Shown: positions 17,783 to 26,656 of the stretch, in pieces
Layout of the letters: each line of letters begins with the position of its first letter
How positions within the stretch are numbered: the stretch's first letter is position 1
From: Pseudomonadota bacterium
GTDB taxonomy: Bacteria; Pseudomonadota; Gammaproteobacteria; Burkholderiales; Chitinibacteraceae
Assembly: GCA_018261735.1 (NCBI GenBank)
Contig: JAGTRM010000038.1
Coordinates: 1-33,890 of the forward strand
DNA length: 33,890 bases
Direction of reading: 5' to 3'
Notes under the pieces: generated by a model
What the model saw: the letters and a program-made list of their open reading frames with translations, nothing else
Told to the model about the DNA's origin: nothing
Databases searched by the model: none
Made by a program: the position numbers and the translations under genes

Positions 17783-18841
17783 ATGCAGCACAAGAATCTT
17801 GCTGTACGACTTTCCGAGCTCGTACAAAAATTGGGTGGGGAATTGCGTGGCGCCGATGTACTGGTGTCCCGACTTGCACCGCTGGATGATTCTGATTGTG
17901 AATCAATCACTTTTCTTTCCAATCCAAAGCTCAAGTCCCAACTGGCACAGACCCAGGCTGCGGCAGTGATTGTAACGGCCGCCGATGCTGACAATTTGAG
18001 CCTTCCTTGCATCGTCACGAATGATCCCTACCTCTATTTCGCCAGGGTAGGGCAGTTGTTTCATCCATTGCCTGTTGCCGTCCCGGGAATTCATCCAACG
18101 GCTGTTGTGGCTGACGATGCACAAATTGACCCTTCCGTTGAGATTGGTCCGAATGTGGTGGTTGAGGCGGGTGCCCGGATCGGTGCGCGCACCATTCTAA
18201 AAGCGGCTTGCATCATTGGCGCTGGGGTTGAAATCGGGGGGGACTGCTTGTTTTACCCGCGAGTCACGGTTTATTCAGACTGTGTGATCGGCAGCCGGGT
18301 AATCGTGCATGCCGGCGCCGTCATTGGCTCGGATGGCTTCGGCAATGCCTGGGCGCGTGATCATTGGGAAAAAATTCCGCAAATCGGTCGCGCCGTGATC
18401 GGTGATGACGTGGAAATCGGGGCAAATACGACCATTGATCGCGGTGCACTGGGCGATACCGTGATTGCCTCGGGCGCACGCCTCGATAACATGATCCAGA
18501 TCGGGCATAACGTTGAAATCGGGCGGTTTACAGCCATTGCTGCCTGCTCCGGCATCGCGGGCTCGACCAAGATCGGCGCGGGCTGTTTGATTGGCGGCGG
18601 GGTAGGCATGAGCGGCCACTTGAAGATCGCCGATCGGGTAGTGGTTCTGGGCGGCAGCAATGTGCCTTCCAGCATTGAAGAGCCCGGTGTTTACGGCGGC
18701 AGCGTGACCCCGATCATGCCGCAAGCCGTTTGGCGCAGAAATGCCGTTCACTATAGTCATCTCGATCAGCTGGTAAAGCGGGTCCGGGAACTTGAAAAAA
18801 AAATCGGCACAGCCGAAAACGAAACTGGGAGCAAAGTATGA
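17783..18841 (+). CDS. lpxD: UDP-3-O-(3-hydroxyacyl)glucosamine N-acyltransferase (LpxD)
   Basis: LpxD adds the second 3-hydroxyacyl chain to UDP-3-O-acyl-glucosamine in lipid A synthesis. The 352-residue protein has an N-terminal uridine-binding domain ([17 protein letters not shown]) and a left-handed beta-helix of hexapeptide repeats (about residues 105-310). The helix includes [15 protein letters not shown] and [27 protein letters not shown], where the His of GHN is the likely catalytic base. A C-terminal helix follows with ELEKKIG, encoded across a run of nine A residues (18795-18803). ATG 17783 follows AAGGG. The stop overlaps the fabZ start by 4 bases (ATGA). Confidence 0.96.
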   Translation: MQHKNLAVRLSELVQKLGGELRGADVLVSRLAPLDDSDCESITFLSNPKLKSQLAQTQAAAVIVTAADADNLSLPCIVTNDPYLYFARVGQLFHPLPVAVPGIHPTAVVADDAQIDPSVEIGPNVVVEAGARIGARTILKAACIIGAGVEIGGDCLFYPRVTVYSDCVIGSRVIVHAGAVIGSDGFGNAWARDHWEKIPQIGRAVIGDDVEIGANTTIDRGALGDTVIASGARLDNMIQIGHNVEIGRFTAIAACSGIAGSTKIGAGCLIGGGVGMSGHLKIADRVVVLGGSNVPSSIEEPGVYGGSVTPIMPQAVWRRNAVHYSHLDQLVKRVRELEKKIGTAENETGSKV

Positions 18842-19281
18842 ACAAGATGGATATCCAAGCCATCATGGAATATCTGCCGCACCGTTATCCGTTTCTCCTG
18901 ATTGATGGGGTTACGGACATGGAACCTGGCAAGCGGATTGTGGGCTTCAAGAATGTGACGATCAATGAACCTTTCTTTCAGGGGCACTTTCCCAAGTATC
19001 CGGTGATGCCGGGGGTGCTGATTCTGGAATCACTGGCGCAGGCGGCAGGCTTGCTGACGTTCAAGAGCGTTGGCGCACCGCCCTCCGATAGCACCATGCT
19101 GTTTTATGCCGGAATTGACAATGCGCGATTCCGCCGCCAAGTGGTGCCGGGTGATGTCCTTACCCTTCATGCCGAGATTACAGCGAACAAGCGCGGCATC
19201 TGGAAATACGCGGCCAAAGCCATGGTCGGTGATGAAGTGGCTGCTGAAGCTGATTTGATGTGTGCAACACGCGAAATTTGA
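18838..19281 (+). CDS. fabZ: (3R)-hydroxyacyl-[ACP] dehydratase FabZ
   Basis: FabZ dehydrates 3-hydroxyacyl-ACP in fatty acid elongation and competes with LpxA and LpxD for the same substrate pool. The 147-residue hot-dog-fold protein contains the family start [20 protein letters not shown] and the active-site block [22 protein letters not shown], with the catalytic His of GHFP and the Glu of LILE. It sits between lpxD and lpxA as in most Gram-negatives, overlapping lpxD by 4 bases. Confidence 0.97.
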   Translation: MNKMDIQAIMEYLPHRYPFLLIDGVTDMEPGKRIVGFKNVTINEPFFQGHFPKYPVMPGVLILESLAQAAGLLTFKSVGAPPSDSTMLFYAGIDNARFRRQVVPGDVLTLHAEITANKRGIWKYAAKAMVGDEVAAEADLMCATREI

Positions 19282-19293
19282 GACAAAATATAA

Positions 19294-20070
19294 ATGGCCC
19301 GAATTCATCCTACCGCGCTGGTTGCATCTGGCGCACAACTTGCTGATGACGTTGAAATTGGCCCTTACTCGATTATCGGGGATAAGGTTGCCATTGGTGC
19401 CGGTACGGTCGTAGGCCCGCATGTCGTGATTGAAGGTGTGACGCGTATCGGCGAACGCAATCACTTCCACTCGGGTGGTGCGATTGGTTGCGCCCCGCAA
19501 GACAAGAAGTATCGCGGCGAGCCGACGGAACTTGTGATCGGCAATGGCAATACCTTCTTCCAGAATGTGACGATTGCCACCGGCACCGCCCAGGATCAAG
19601 GCATTACCCGGATCGGCGACGACAACTGGGTAATGGCCTATGCCCATATTGCCCATGATTGCATCGTTGGCAACCACATCATTCTCGCAAACGGTGCCAC
19701 GCTTGCCGGGCATGTTGAAGTTGGCGATTACGTTATTCTGGGTGGCCTTTCTGCGGTGCATCAATTCTGTGTGATCGGTGCGCACGCGATGGGCGGCGGC
19801 GGCGCCATGATCAATCAGGATGTTCCTCCGTTCGTAATGTGCGAAGGCAACCGTGCCATCCCCCGCGGCCTGAATACCGAAGGCATGAAGCGTCGCGGCT
19901 TCAATGCCGAGCAGATTTCCGCAGTCAAGCAAGTCTATAAGCTGCTGTACAAGGAAGGCTTGTCTTACGACGAAGCGTGTGTGCGTATCGGTGAAATGGC
20001 ACAAAAGGAATCTGCACTGGCTTTGTTTGTCGATTTCTTTGCGCGTTCCAAGCGCGGCATCGTGCGCTGA
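19294..20070 (+). CDS. lpxA: UDP-N-acetylglucosamine acyltransferase (LpxA)
   Basis: LpxA adds the first 3-hydroxyacyl chain to UDP-GlcNAc, opening lipid A synthesis. The 258-residue beta-helix protein carries IGCAPQDKKYRGEPTELVIG and the catalytic-His segment AYAHIAHDCIVGN (His121, equivalent to E. coli His125). The C-terminal helical part has EGMKRRGFNAEQI. At the acyl-length position (E. coli Gly173) this protein has Gly169 in AMGGGGAM, not the Met of P. aeruginosa. That is compatible with chains longer than C10, although other residues also contribute. ATG 19294 is 12 bases after the fabZ stop. Confidence 0.96.
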   Translation: MARIHPTALVASGAQLADDVEIGPYSIIGDKVAIGAGTVVGPHVVIEGVTRIGERNHFHSGGAIGCAPQDKKYRGEPTELVIGNGNTFFQNVTIATGTAQDQGITRIGDDNWVMAYAHIAHDCIVGNHIILANGATLAGHVEVGDYVILGGLSAVHQFCVIGAHAMGGGGAMINQDVPPFVMCEGNRAIPRGLNTEGMKRRGFNAEQISAVKQVYKLLYKEGLSYDEACVRIGEMAQKESALALFVDFFARSKRGIVR

Positions 20071-20081
20071 CCGGTGCAAAG

Positions 20082-21251
20082 GTGACAAAGCTGTTTCCAG
20101 CGGGAAGTGGTCCCAAGATTGCTATTGTTGCGGGCGAGGCCTCGGGTGATTTGCTCGGTGCCGCGCTGATTGATGCGCTGCGCCGCCGTTTCCCGACCGC
20201 GCGCTTTGCTGGTATTGCCGGTCCGCGCATGCAGTCGGCGGGGGCGGCGACGATCGATTCAATGGAAACCCTGTCGGTGGGAGGTATTGTCGAGGTCGTC
20301 AAACACCTGCCGGCAATTCTTTCCCTGCGTCGTCGATTGATCAAAGCCTGCCTTGCCGAAAAACCGGATATTTTCATCGGGATTGACGCACCTGATTTCA
20401 CGCTTGGAGTGGAGCGTCGCCTCAAGCGTGCCGGCATTACCACCGTGCATTACGTCAGCCCCTCGATCTGGGCGTGGCGACCGGAGCGCATCAAGACGAT
20501 TCGCGCAGCGGTCAATCATATGTTGCTGTTGCTGCCTTTCGAGGAAGAAATTTATCGCAAGGCGGGTATCCCGGCGACCTATGTCGGACACCCCTTGGCC
20601 GACCAGATTCCTTTGACTTCGGATCAAAGCGCGATTCGGGCTGTACTGGAAATTCCCCGGGGAAAGCGTGTTATTGCGATTTTGCCCGGCAGTCGCCAGC
20701 GTGAGGTGGAGGCCCTGGCGCCCCTGTTTGTCGAGACGGCGAAACGCCTTTTTGCCCGTTACCCGGAAGCCTGTTTTCTGGTGCCGTTTGTCTCTCGCGA
20801 AACCCGGCAGCGGTTCGAACAGGAAATCTGGTTGCAGGAAACCCAGGACCTGCCGTGGCGATTGATGTTTGGACATTCACATGAAGCCATGCTGGCTTCG
20901 GACGTGGTTTTGCTGGCATCCGGAACCGCAGCGCTGGAATGCATGCTGGCGCATCGACCTGTCGTTGTTTCCTATCGTGTGGCGCCGCTGACTTATCGGC
21001 TCGTCAAACGCAAATATCTGCTGCCCTATGTCAGCCTGCCCAATATCATTGGCAAGCGTCATCTGGTGCCGGAATTCTTGCAGGAAGATGCCCGGGCGGA
21101 AAATCTGGTTCAGGCGGTTTCAGCCTACCTTGACGATGAAAGATTGTGCGGGTTGATTTCCGCTCAATTTGCCGGCATGCATGGCGAGTTGCGTTGCAAT
21201 GCGGCGGAGCGTGCTGCTACTGCGCTAGTGCCACTGCTGGGTGGCGCTTGA
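20082..21251 (+). CDS. lpxB: Lipid-A-disaccharide synthase (LpxB)
   Basis: LpxB joins UDP-2,3-diacylglucosamine and lipid X into the lipid A disaccharide at the inner membrane. The 389-residue GT19 protein starts its fold with [18 protein letters not shown]. It contains [33 protein letters not shown], the nucleotide-binding [10 protein letters not shown], and [20 protein letters not shown]. The start is GTG 20082 with only a weak ribosome-binding site, so the exact N-terminus is uncertain by a few residues. The stop overlaps the rnhB start (TGATG). Confidence 0.95.
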   Translation: MTKLFPAGSGPKIAIVAGEASGDLLGAALIDALRRRFPTARFAGIAGPRMQSAGAATIDSMETLSVGGIVEVVKHLPAILSLRRRLIKACLAEKPDIFIGIDAPDFTLGVERRLKRAGITTVHYVSPSIWAWRPERIKTIRAAVNHMLLLLPFEEEIYRKAGIPATYVGHPLADQIPLTSDQSAIRAVLEIPRGKRVIAILPGSRQREVEALAPLFVETAKRLFARYPEACFLVPFVSRETRQRFEQEIWLQETQDLPWRLMFGHSHEAMLASDVVLLASGTAALECMLAHRPVVVSYRVAPLTYRLVKRKYLLPYVSLPNIIGKRHLVPEFLQEDARAENLVQAVSAYLDDERLCGLISAQFAGMHGELRCNAAERAATALVPLLGGA

Positions 21252-21835
21252 TGGATTATATCTGTGGCGTTGACGAGGCAGGACGAGGGCCGCTGGCGGG
21301 TGCAGTGTATGCTGCTGCGGTCATTTTGCCCCAGTCGCACCCGATCGTCGGGCTAAATGATTCCAAAAAATTGACTGCACGCCAGCGCGAGCGGCTGTTT
21401 GACGAAATCAGGATGCATGCCGTGGCCTGGGCCGTTGCATCAGCCAGCGTGGCTGAAATCGATATCCTCAATATCCTGTGGGCGACGATGCTGGCCATGA
21501 AACGAGCGGTTGAGGCCTTGCCGGTTATGCCGCAGGAAGTGCTGGTCGATGGCAACCGTACGCCGGATCTGGTCATCCCCGCGCGGGCGATTGTGCAGGG
21601 AGATGCCACGGTCCCGGCGATTTCAGCTGCATCGATTCTGGCCAAGGTTAGCCGGGATCGGGAGGCGGAAAGATTGGAGCAAGAGTACCCTGGTTACGGC
21701 TTTGCCCGCCACAAGGGGTATCCCACGCCACAGCATCTGGAGGCCTTGAGCCGGCTGGGTCCGACTCCGGCGCACCGGCAAAGTTTTGCCCCGGTTCGTC
21801 TTGCGATGGGGCAAGGGCAATTTTGCCTGACCTGA
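21251..21835 (+). CDS. rnhB: Ribonuclease HII
   Basis: RNase HII removes ribonucleotides and RNA from DNA-RNA hybrids. The 194-residue protein starts [19 protein letters not shown], with the first acidic catalytic pair in [22 protein letters not shown] and the later Asp in VLVDGNRTP complete the active site. The C-terminal [14 protein letters not shown] is also typical. ATG 21251 is coupled to the lpxB stop, which excludes the longer frame from 21146. It is the last gene of the cluster; dnaE, often next, is absent. Confidence 0.96.
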   Translation: MDYICGVDEAGRGPLAGAVYAAAVILPQSHPIVGLNDSKKLTARQRERLFDEIRMHAVAWAVASASVAEIDILNILWATMLAMKRAVEALPVMPQEVLVDGNRTPDLVIPARAIVQGDATVPAISAASILAKVSRDREAERLEQEYPGYGFARHKGYPTPQHLEALSRLGPTPAHRQSFAPVRLAMGQGQFCLT

Positions 21836-21898
21836 TGGTTGTCGCGGTTACGACTTGCCTCTAATATCCCTTGCTATTGATAAGGCGAATTTTGGTTT

Positions 21899-21929
21899 TT
21901 TGCCGCACACGGCAAATGTTTGCAAACAT
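21899..21929 (+). promoter_or_regulatory. Inverted repeats upstream of motA, including a 14-bp palindrome
   Basis: TTTGCCG (21899-21905) and CGGCAAA (21910-21916) form a 7-bp stem around CACA. Sharing its last base is the perfect palindrome ATGTTTGCAAACAT (21916-21929), 20 bases before the motA ATG. No well-spaced sigma-28 promoter (TAAA, 15 bases, GCCGATAA) is visible in the 113-base gap. The palindrome could be an operator near the promoter or could act in the mRNA. Confidence 0.5.
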
Positions 21930-21948
21930 CTGAACAGGGAACGAACGC

Positions 21949-22806
21949 ATGTTCGTCATCGTTGGCTATATTTTCATGTGCGCTTGCATTTTTGGATCCT
22001 TTTCGATCCATGGCAAGCTGGTGGCGTTATGGCAACCGCTTGAAATCGTGATTATTTTGGGTGGCGCTATTGGCGCCATGATTGTCGGGTATGGCGGCAA
22101 TCCGCTCAAGGCCACCCTGAAGGCACTGCCGACTTTGTTCAAGGGCACGGCCTATAGCAAAGCTTTTTACATGGATCTCTTTGCGCTTCTGTATGAATTG
22201 TTGCAGAAGGTGCGCAAGGAAGGCCTGATGTCGATCGAAGGCGATGTTGAAGATCCGCATGCCAGCCCGCTGTTTTCCAAGTACCCGAAAGTTTCTCACG
22301 ATCATCATGTGGTTGAATTCCTGACGGATTATCTGCGCCTGATGGTCGGGGGCAATCTCAATGCCTTTGAAATTGAAAACCTGATGGATGTGGAAATCGA
22401 AACCCATCACCATGAGGCGGAGTTTCCCGCGCAAGCCATCGCCAAAGTGGCGGATGGCTTGCCTGCTTTTGGGATTGTAGCTGCGGTGATGGGGGTGGTG
22501 AATACGATGGGATCCCTGCATTTGCCACCGTCCGAACTGGGTCCGATGGTGGGCGCGGCTTTGGTGGGAACATTCCTCGGTATCCTGATGGCCTATGGCT
22601 TTGTCGGTCCGCTGGCAACGATTCTGGAGCGCAAGGTTGGCGAAGGCACACAGGTGTTCAACACCATCAAGGTTACGTTGCTTGCCAGCCTGAACGGCTA
22701 TGCGCCGCAAGTGGCTGTGGAGTTCGGTCGCAAAGCGCTTAATTCCACGGAACGCCCCAGCTTCAAGGAGCTGGAAGACTTTGTGAAGAATGCCAAAAAC
22801 AAGTAA
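21949..22806 (+). CDS. motA: Flagellar motor stator protein MotA
   Basis: MotA forms the ring of the flagellar stator unit with MotB and converts ion flow into torque. The 285-residue protein has four membrane segments (about residues 1-20, 27-50, 170-190 and 200-225) and a large cytoplasmic loop (about 60-165). The loop holds KVRKEGLMSIEGDVEDP, the charged region that faces the rotor. The TM3-TM4 block is clear as GIVAAVMGVVNTMGSL and GAALVGTFLGILMAYGFVGPLA. It is followed by motB after 36 bases. Confidence 0.96.
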   Translation: MFVIVGYIFMCACIFGSFSIHGKLVALWQPLEIVIILGGAIGAMIVGYGGNPLKATLKALPTLFKGTAYSKAFYMDLFALLYELLQKVRKEGLMSIEGDVEDPHASPLFSKYPKVSHDHHVVEFLTDYLRLMVGGNLNAFEIENLMDVEIETHHHEAEFPAQAIAKVADGLPAFGIVAAVMGVVNTMGSLHLPPSELGPMVGAALVGTFLGILMAYGFVGPLATILERKVGEGTQVFNTIKVTLLASLNGYAPQVAVEFGRKALNSTERPSFKELEDFVKNAKNK

Positions 22807-22842
22807 GCGGCGTTTTGATGCGACTGCAACCGGAGTGATGAA

Positions 22843-23742
22843 GTGAGCGACGATTCCCAGCGGCCCATAGTCGTCAAGAAAATCAAGAAAGGGGGCCATG
22901 GCGCCCATGGCGGGGCATGGAAAATTGCCTTTGCCGATTTCATGACCGCCATGATGGCGTTTTTCCTGTTGATGTGGCTATTGGGTTCTGTATCCAAGGG
23001 GAATTTAAAAGGAATTGCGGACTATTTTGCCAATCCCGTGAAAATCGCTTCGTCCGGCGGGGAAGGGGCGGGGGATGCAACTTCTTTGATCAAGGGTGGC
23101 GGCGAGGATCTGACCCAACAAACAGGTCAGGTCAAGAAAGGTGAAGCCAAGCACAGCGAAACCGAAACAGATCGTCAGCGCCTGTCTGCACTAAAGAAAA
23201 AATTCGAGGAGCTGATGGACGACAAGATGCAAAAGAACAGCAAACTGGCCCAGTTCCGCAACCAATTGCGGCTGGACATGGTGGCTGAAGGTTTGCGCAT
23301 TCAGATCGTCGATGAGCAAAATCGCCCGATGTTCAAGTCAGGCAGTTCGGACCTAGAACAGTACACCCGCGACGTGCTGCATGAAATTGCCACTTTGCTG
23401 AATGAAGTCCCCAATACCGTATCGCTTTCCGGCCATACCGATGCGGCCCGTTTCTCGGGTGGGGAGCGTGGATACAGCAACTGGGAACTGTCGGCAGACC
23501 GGGCCAATGCTTCGCGGCGCGAGTTACTGGCTGGCGGCCTTGCCGGACAAAAAGTTTTGCGCGTAAATGGTTTTTCCGATGTTATCCCGCTCGATAAGGA
23601 CAATATCTATAACCCGATCAATCGGCGGATCAGTATTGTTGTTCTAAACAAGGAAGCTGAAGAAGATATTCGTCTTCAGGCTGGTTACACCAAAGAACCG
23701 GTTCCATCCCCAAGCAGTGCCGTGGCTTCTGTTCCGCACTGA
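22843..23742 (+). CDS. motB: Flagellar motor stator protein MotB
   Basis: MotB anchors the stator to peptidoglycan and carries the ion-conducting Asp. In this 299-residue protein Asp32 lies in the single membrane helix (FADFMTAMMAFFLLMWLLG), the same position as in proton-driven E. coli MotB. A plug and linker region follows, and then an OmpA-like peptidoglycan-binding domain (about residues 150-280). The domain includes LSGHTDAARFSGGERGYSNWELSADRAN-type sequence. The start is GTG 22843 with GGAG just upstream. The C-terminal tail is Pro/Ser-rich. Confidence 0.95.
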   Translation: MSDDSQRPIVVKKIKKGGHGAHGGAWKIAFADFMTAMMAFFLLMWLLGSVSKGNLKGIADYFANPVKIASSGGEGAGDATSLIKGGGEDLTQQTGQVKKGEAKHSETETDRQRLSALKKKFEELMDDKMQKNSKLAQFRNQLRLDMVAEGLRIQIVDEQNRPMFKSGSSDLEQYTRDVLHEIATLLNEVPNTVSLSGHTDAARFSGGERGYSNWELSADRANASRRELLAGGLAGQKVLRVNGFSDVIPLDKDNIYNPINRRISIVVLNKEAEEDIRLQAGYTKEPVPSPSSAVASVPH

Positions 23743-23761
23743 TTGTTGTCTGTCATTCAAT

Positions 23762-24484
23762 ATGGGCCGCTCCCAGCTGTTTATTTTTTTATGCATTGAA
23801 ATGCTGGCCGGCGCGCTGTGGCTGTTTTTGCGGATTGTTGCGCATGGCCCCCTTTGGGCATGTCTGCTTGGATCAAGTATTTTTGCACTGACGGCAGCTT
23901 GGCGTTGGCATGATGGACGTTGGTGGCTGCTGATTCACGCCCTGTTTTTTCCGGTCGTGTTCGGCGCATTGCAGCTGGATATTTCCCCGCTCTGGTATTT
24001 ATTTGCCTTTGTATTCAGCTGGCTTGTCTTCGGTCGGGTAGCCCTGAATCGCGCTCCGCTCTTTCTATCGAATCGCCAAGTGTTGACGGCTCTGGAAAAA
24101 CGCCTGCCGCAAGCGGGTCATTTTCTGGACATCGGCGCCGGTTCCGGTACCGTACTGGTCTGGTTGGCGAAGCGGCGCCCTGATTTGCAGTTGTACGGTA
24201 TCGAGCAGGCCTGGTTGCCTTGGCTGCTGGGTCGATGGCGTTTGCCGCGGCATGTGGTCTGGCTGCGGGGCGATTATCAAACACTGGATTTGGCCAGGTT
24301 CGACATGACCTATGCTTTTTTATCTCCGGTTCCCATGGCGGCGCTATGGCAAAAAGCACGTCAGCAGATGCGCCCGGGCACACTTTTTCTGAGCAATACC
24401 TTTACCGTACCCAACGTGGAACCGGACGAAATCATTGAACTGGACGACTGGAAGGGCGGCAGGCTGTTGTTATGGCACATGTAA
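23762..24484 (+). CDS. Membrane-anchored class I SAM-dependent methyltransferase
   Basis: This 240-residue protein has about three or four N-terminal membrane segments (roughly residues 5-25, 31-46, 52-70 and 76-92). A Rossmann methyltransferase domain follows. Its SAM-binding motif is FLDIGAGSGTVLVWLAK (GAGSG at 125-129), then LYGIEQAW with the acidic residue that binds the ribose. The end of the domain reads MTYAFLSPVPMAALWQKA and GTLFLSNTFTVP. The layout (membrane anchor plus 7-beta-strand domain, no DPPY or similar motif) recalls the ATPSCKMT/FAM173 group of membrane protein lysine methyltransferases, but this is only a pattern-level similarity. The substrate is unknown. ATG 23762 is chosen as it follows the motB stop. 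It overlaps the next gene by 13 bases. Confidence 0.75.
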   Translation: MGRSQLFIFLCIEMLAGALWLFLRIVAHGPLWACLLGSSIFALTAAWRWHDGRWWLLIHALFFPVVFGALQLDISPLWYLFAFVFSWLVFGRVALNRAPLFLSNRQVLTALEKRLPQAGHFLDIGAGSGTVLVWLAKRRPDLQLYGIEQAWLPWLLGRWRLPRHVVWLRGDYQTLDLARFDMTYAFLSPVPMAALWQKARQQMRPGTLFLSNTFTVPNVEPDEIIELDDWKGGRLLLWHM

Positions 24485-25872
24485 ACAGTGAGGTTCGCGC
24501 GGGTGAACACTGGGATGCCTACTGGTCTACCCGGCCCATTCCCATCCTCGAAGCGAGCAAGAGCAGCTTGCAGCAGATGCTGCGCCGTGCAGAACGGGTT
24601 CGCCCGGCAGATGTGGCCGCTGTGGTGCTGGCTGATCCCCTGCTAACCTTGCAGGCGCTGCGCTATGTCGGCCAGCGGCAGCGATCATCGCTCGCTGCGG
24701 AGGTCGTTTCCATCGAGAGCATCGTCATGCTGATGGGAACCATGCCATTTCTGGAGCGGTTTTGCAGTTTACCCACCGTGGAAAGCATGCTGTTGCCGCA
24801 TGCTCCTGATGCATATACATCATTTTTGCAGGAATTGTTTCTCTCGCGATTTTCTGCACGGCTTGCCTCGATTTATGCGGATTGGCGATACGATGCGCGA
24901 AATGAAGAGGTTGTGACGGCGGCCATTCTTTCACGTTGCCAGGCACTGCTGTACTTGCTGGGCAGCAAACAAGACCAGCCCTTGACCGAAACGGGGGCTG
25001 AGCAGTGCCAGTTTTTGGTCCGTTTCAAAATTCCAGCCGCGGTAGTGCAATTGCTTGAAAAGGTTGACGATCTTCCCCCGCGAGCAATGTTGCAGCAGGC
25101 TGTGCTGCGGTTGGTTGATGCCTTTCAATATGGCTGGTGGCAAGCTGCGGTCCAGCGCGAACTGCTAGAGATTGCCCGCATCCTGGAACTTGAAACTGCT
25201 GCAGTTTGGCAAGGACTCTGCCGCGTAGCGCTCTCTTTTGCCCGTGATTCAACACGCCACTTGCAAATGGTTCAACCCGCCCGCTGGTTGCCGATGCTGC
25301 CAGGTGACTGGCCGTTACCTGAAATCAAGCCTGCCCAAGTGGTGGATAGGCAACCTGTGCTCATCAGGCCAGATTCGTTGCAACAGCATATGCAGGCGCT
25401 CCATCTTGCCGGCAAGCAAGGGCGGCCAGCCAAAGAAATCATGTCGCTAACGATGACGGCATTGGCCAAAGGATTGGGAATGCAGCGCATCGTATTTGCG
25501 GTGCAAACCCCAGGGCAGGCGGAATTGTGTGTCCGTTATGTGCTGGGCGTTCCCGCTGACCACGCCTTGCGGCAACTCACCATCAGTCTTGATCAAACGC
25601 ACTTCTTTGCCAAGCTCATGGAAAAACCGCAAGGACTCTGGCTGAATGAACGCAACGCTGCACAATTCGTGCCGCATATGCCCGCGGAGTTTCGTTCTTG
25701 CTATGCCGCCGAGCAATTTTGTGTGATGTCGATATTTGTCGGCAACAAGCCGCTGGGGCTCATGCTCTCGGACCGGACTGAAGCTGATTCCCTGACAGAA
25801 TTCCACTACCAGCATTTCAAGCAGATATGCTTGCTGGCGATGCAGGCATTGGCCCGCAGTGCAGGACATTGA
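24472..25872 (+). CDS. HDOD-domain protein with GAF-like C-terminus
   Basis: In this 466-residue protein the N-terminal part (about residues 20-215) fits the HDOD fold. RPIPILEASKSSLQQML, then VAAVVLADPLLTLQALRYVG and SIESIVMLMGTMPFLERF are the family's characteristic helices; canonical HDOD proteins have a similar SSxxxAxxLLG pattern. HDOD domains lack the metal-binding HD residues and act as signalling or scaffolding modules. The C-terminal 150 residues (from about RPAKEIMSLTMTALAKGLGM) look like a GAF-type sensor fold, with FCVMSIFVGNKPLGLMLSDR. It is encoded in a 13-base overlap with the methyltransferase and 1 base before the SpoU gene. The signal sensed is unknown. Confidence 0.7.
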   Translation: MAHVNSEVRAGEHWDAYWSTRPIPILEASKSSLQQMLRRAERVRPADVAAVVLADPLLTLQALRYVGQRQRSSLAAEVVSIESIVMLMGTMPFLERFCSLPTVESMLLPHAPDAYTSFLQELFLSRFSARLASIYADWRYDARNEEVVTAAILSRCQALLYLLGSKQDQPLTETGAEQCQFLVRFKIPAAVVQLLEKVDDLPPRAMLQQAVLRLVDAFQYGWWQAAVQRELLEIARILELETAAVWQGLCRVALSFARDSTRHLQMVQPARWLPMLPGDWPLPEIKPAQVVDRQPVLIRPDSLQQHMQALHLAGKQGRPAKEIMSLTMTALAKGLGMQRIVFAVQTPGQAELCVRYVLGVPADHALRQLTISLDQTHFFAKLMEKPQGLWLNERNAAQFVPHMPAEFRSCYAAEQFCVMSIFVGNKPLGLMLSDRTEADSLTEFHYQHFKQICLLAMQALARSAGH

Positions 25873-25873
25873 G

Positions 25874-26653
25874 ATGAACATGATTCAATCCCCGCAGAAT
25901 GCCTTGTTCAAGGAGGCACGCAAGCTGCTTGAGCAGCGGCGCGAGCGGCTGAAGGTCGGCCAGGCCTTGCTGGATGGCCCCCATTTGCTCGCTGCCTGGC
26001 TGGATGCCGGTCGCCCGGTTCAACGCATCCTGCTGACGCAGGACGGATTGGCCAATCCGGAAATTGCTGCATTGATTCAGCGGGTCCATAGTCCCGTTTG
26101 TGTGCTCGATGAGCGACTCTTTGCCGAACTCTCCGAGCTGCCAAGTCTGAGCGGGGTACTGGCATGGGTTGCCATTCCCCAGTCTGGGATGCCTCGCAGC
26201 ACGGGTTTTTGCTTGCTGCTTGACGGCGTTCAGGATCCGGGGAATGTCGGCAGCATGCTGCGAACCGCAGCCGCTGCAGGCGTGGATCAGGTACTGCTTT
26301 CCAGTGCCTGTGCCGATGTCTGGTCGCCCAAAACCTTGCGGTCCGGCATGGGCGCGCAGGCGGTGCTGGATATCGTGGAGCGGGCCGATTTACCGGCTTT
26401 TGTCGATCAGTTTTCCGGACAGGTTGCTGCGACGCTGCTCAATGGCGCCACGGATCTTTACCGGGCGGATTTGCGCGGCAATCTGGCGCTGGTCTTCGGG
26501 GCCGAAGGCGCCGGCATTACGCCCGAGATGGCCGTACGTGCAAACTTGCGTCTGAAAATTCCGATGGCTCCGGGCATAGAATCCCTCAATGTCGGTGCTG
26601 CGGCCGCAATCTGCCTGTATGAGCGGGTTCGGCAGTGCGGCCTTGCGGGCTGA
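25874..26653 (+). CDS. SpoU/TrmH-family RNA 2'-O-methyltransferase
   Basis: This 259-residue SPOUT-class enzyme methylates the 2'-O of a ribose in rRNA or tRNA. All three knot motifs are present: LLLDGVQDPGNVGSMLRTA, LVFGAEGAGI, and IPMAPGIESLNVGAAAAICLY. The N-terminal 100 residues form a substrate-binding domain with the start IQSPQNALFKEARKLLEQRR, common in the RlmB/TsnR-like group. The exact target nucleotide cannot be told. Start ATG 25874 lies 1 base past the HDOD stop; the in-frame GTG at 25859 and ATG at 25880 are alternatives. It converges on the carbonic anhydrase gene with only 3 bases between the stop codons and no terminator visible. Confidence 0.9.
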   Translation: MNMIQSPQNALFKEARKLLEQRRERLKVGQALLDGPHLLAAWLDAGRPVQRILLTQDGLANPEIAALIQRVHSPVCVLDERLFAELSELPSLSGVLAWVAIPQSGMPRSTGFCLLLDGVQDPGNVGSMLRTAAAAGVDQVLLSSACADVWSPKTLRSGMGAQAVLDIVERADLPAFVDQFSGQVAATLLNGATDLYRADLRGNLALVFGAEGAGITPEMAVRANLRLKIPMAPGIESLNVGAAAAICLYERVRQCGLAG

Positions 26654-26656
26654 TTT

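Noticed and set aside
19030..20088. 352-residue leftward open frame opposite fabZ and lpxA
   Set aside because: It is antisense to two genes with complete family motifs. The apparent repeats are the reverse image of the LpxA hexapeptide coding pattern.
21884..21912. Possible sigma-28 (flagellar) promoter before motA
   Set aside because: TAAG and GCCGCACA are present, but the spacing is 17 instead of about 15 and the GCCGATAA match is poor.
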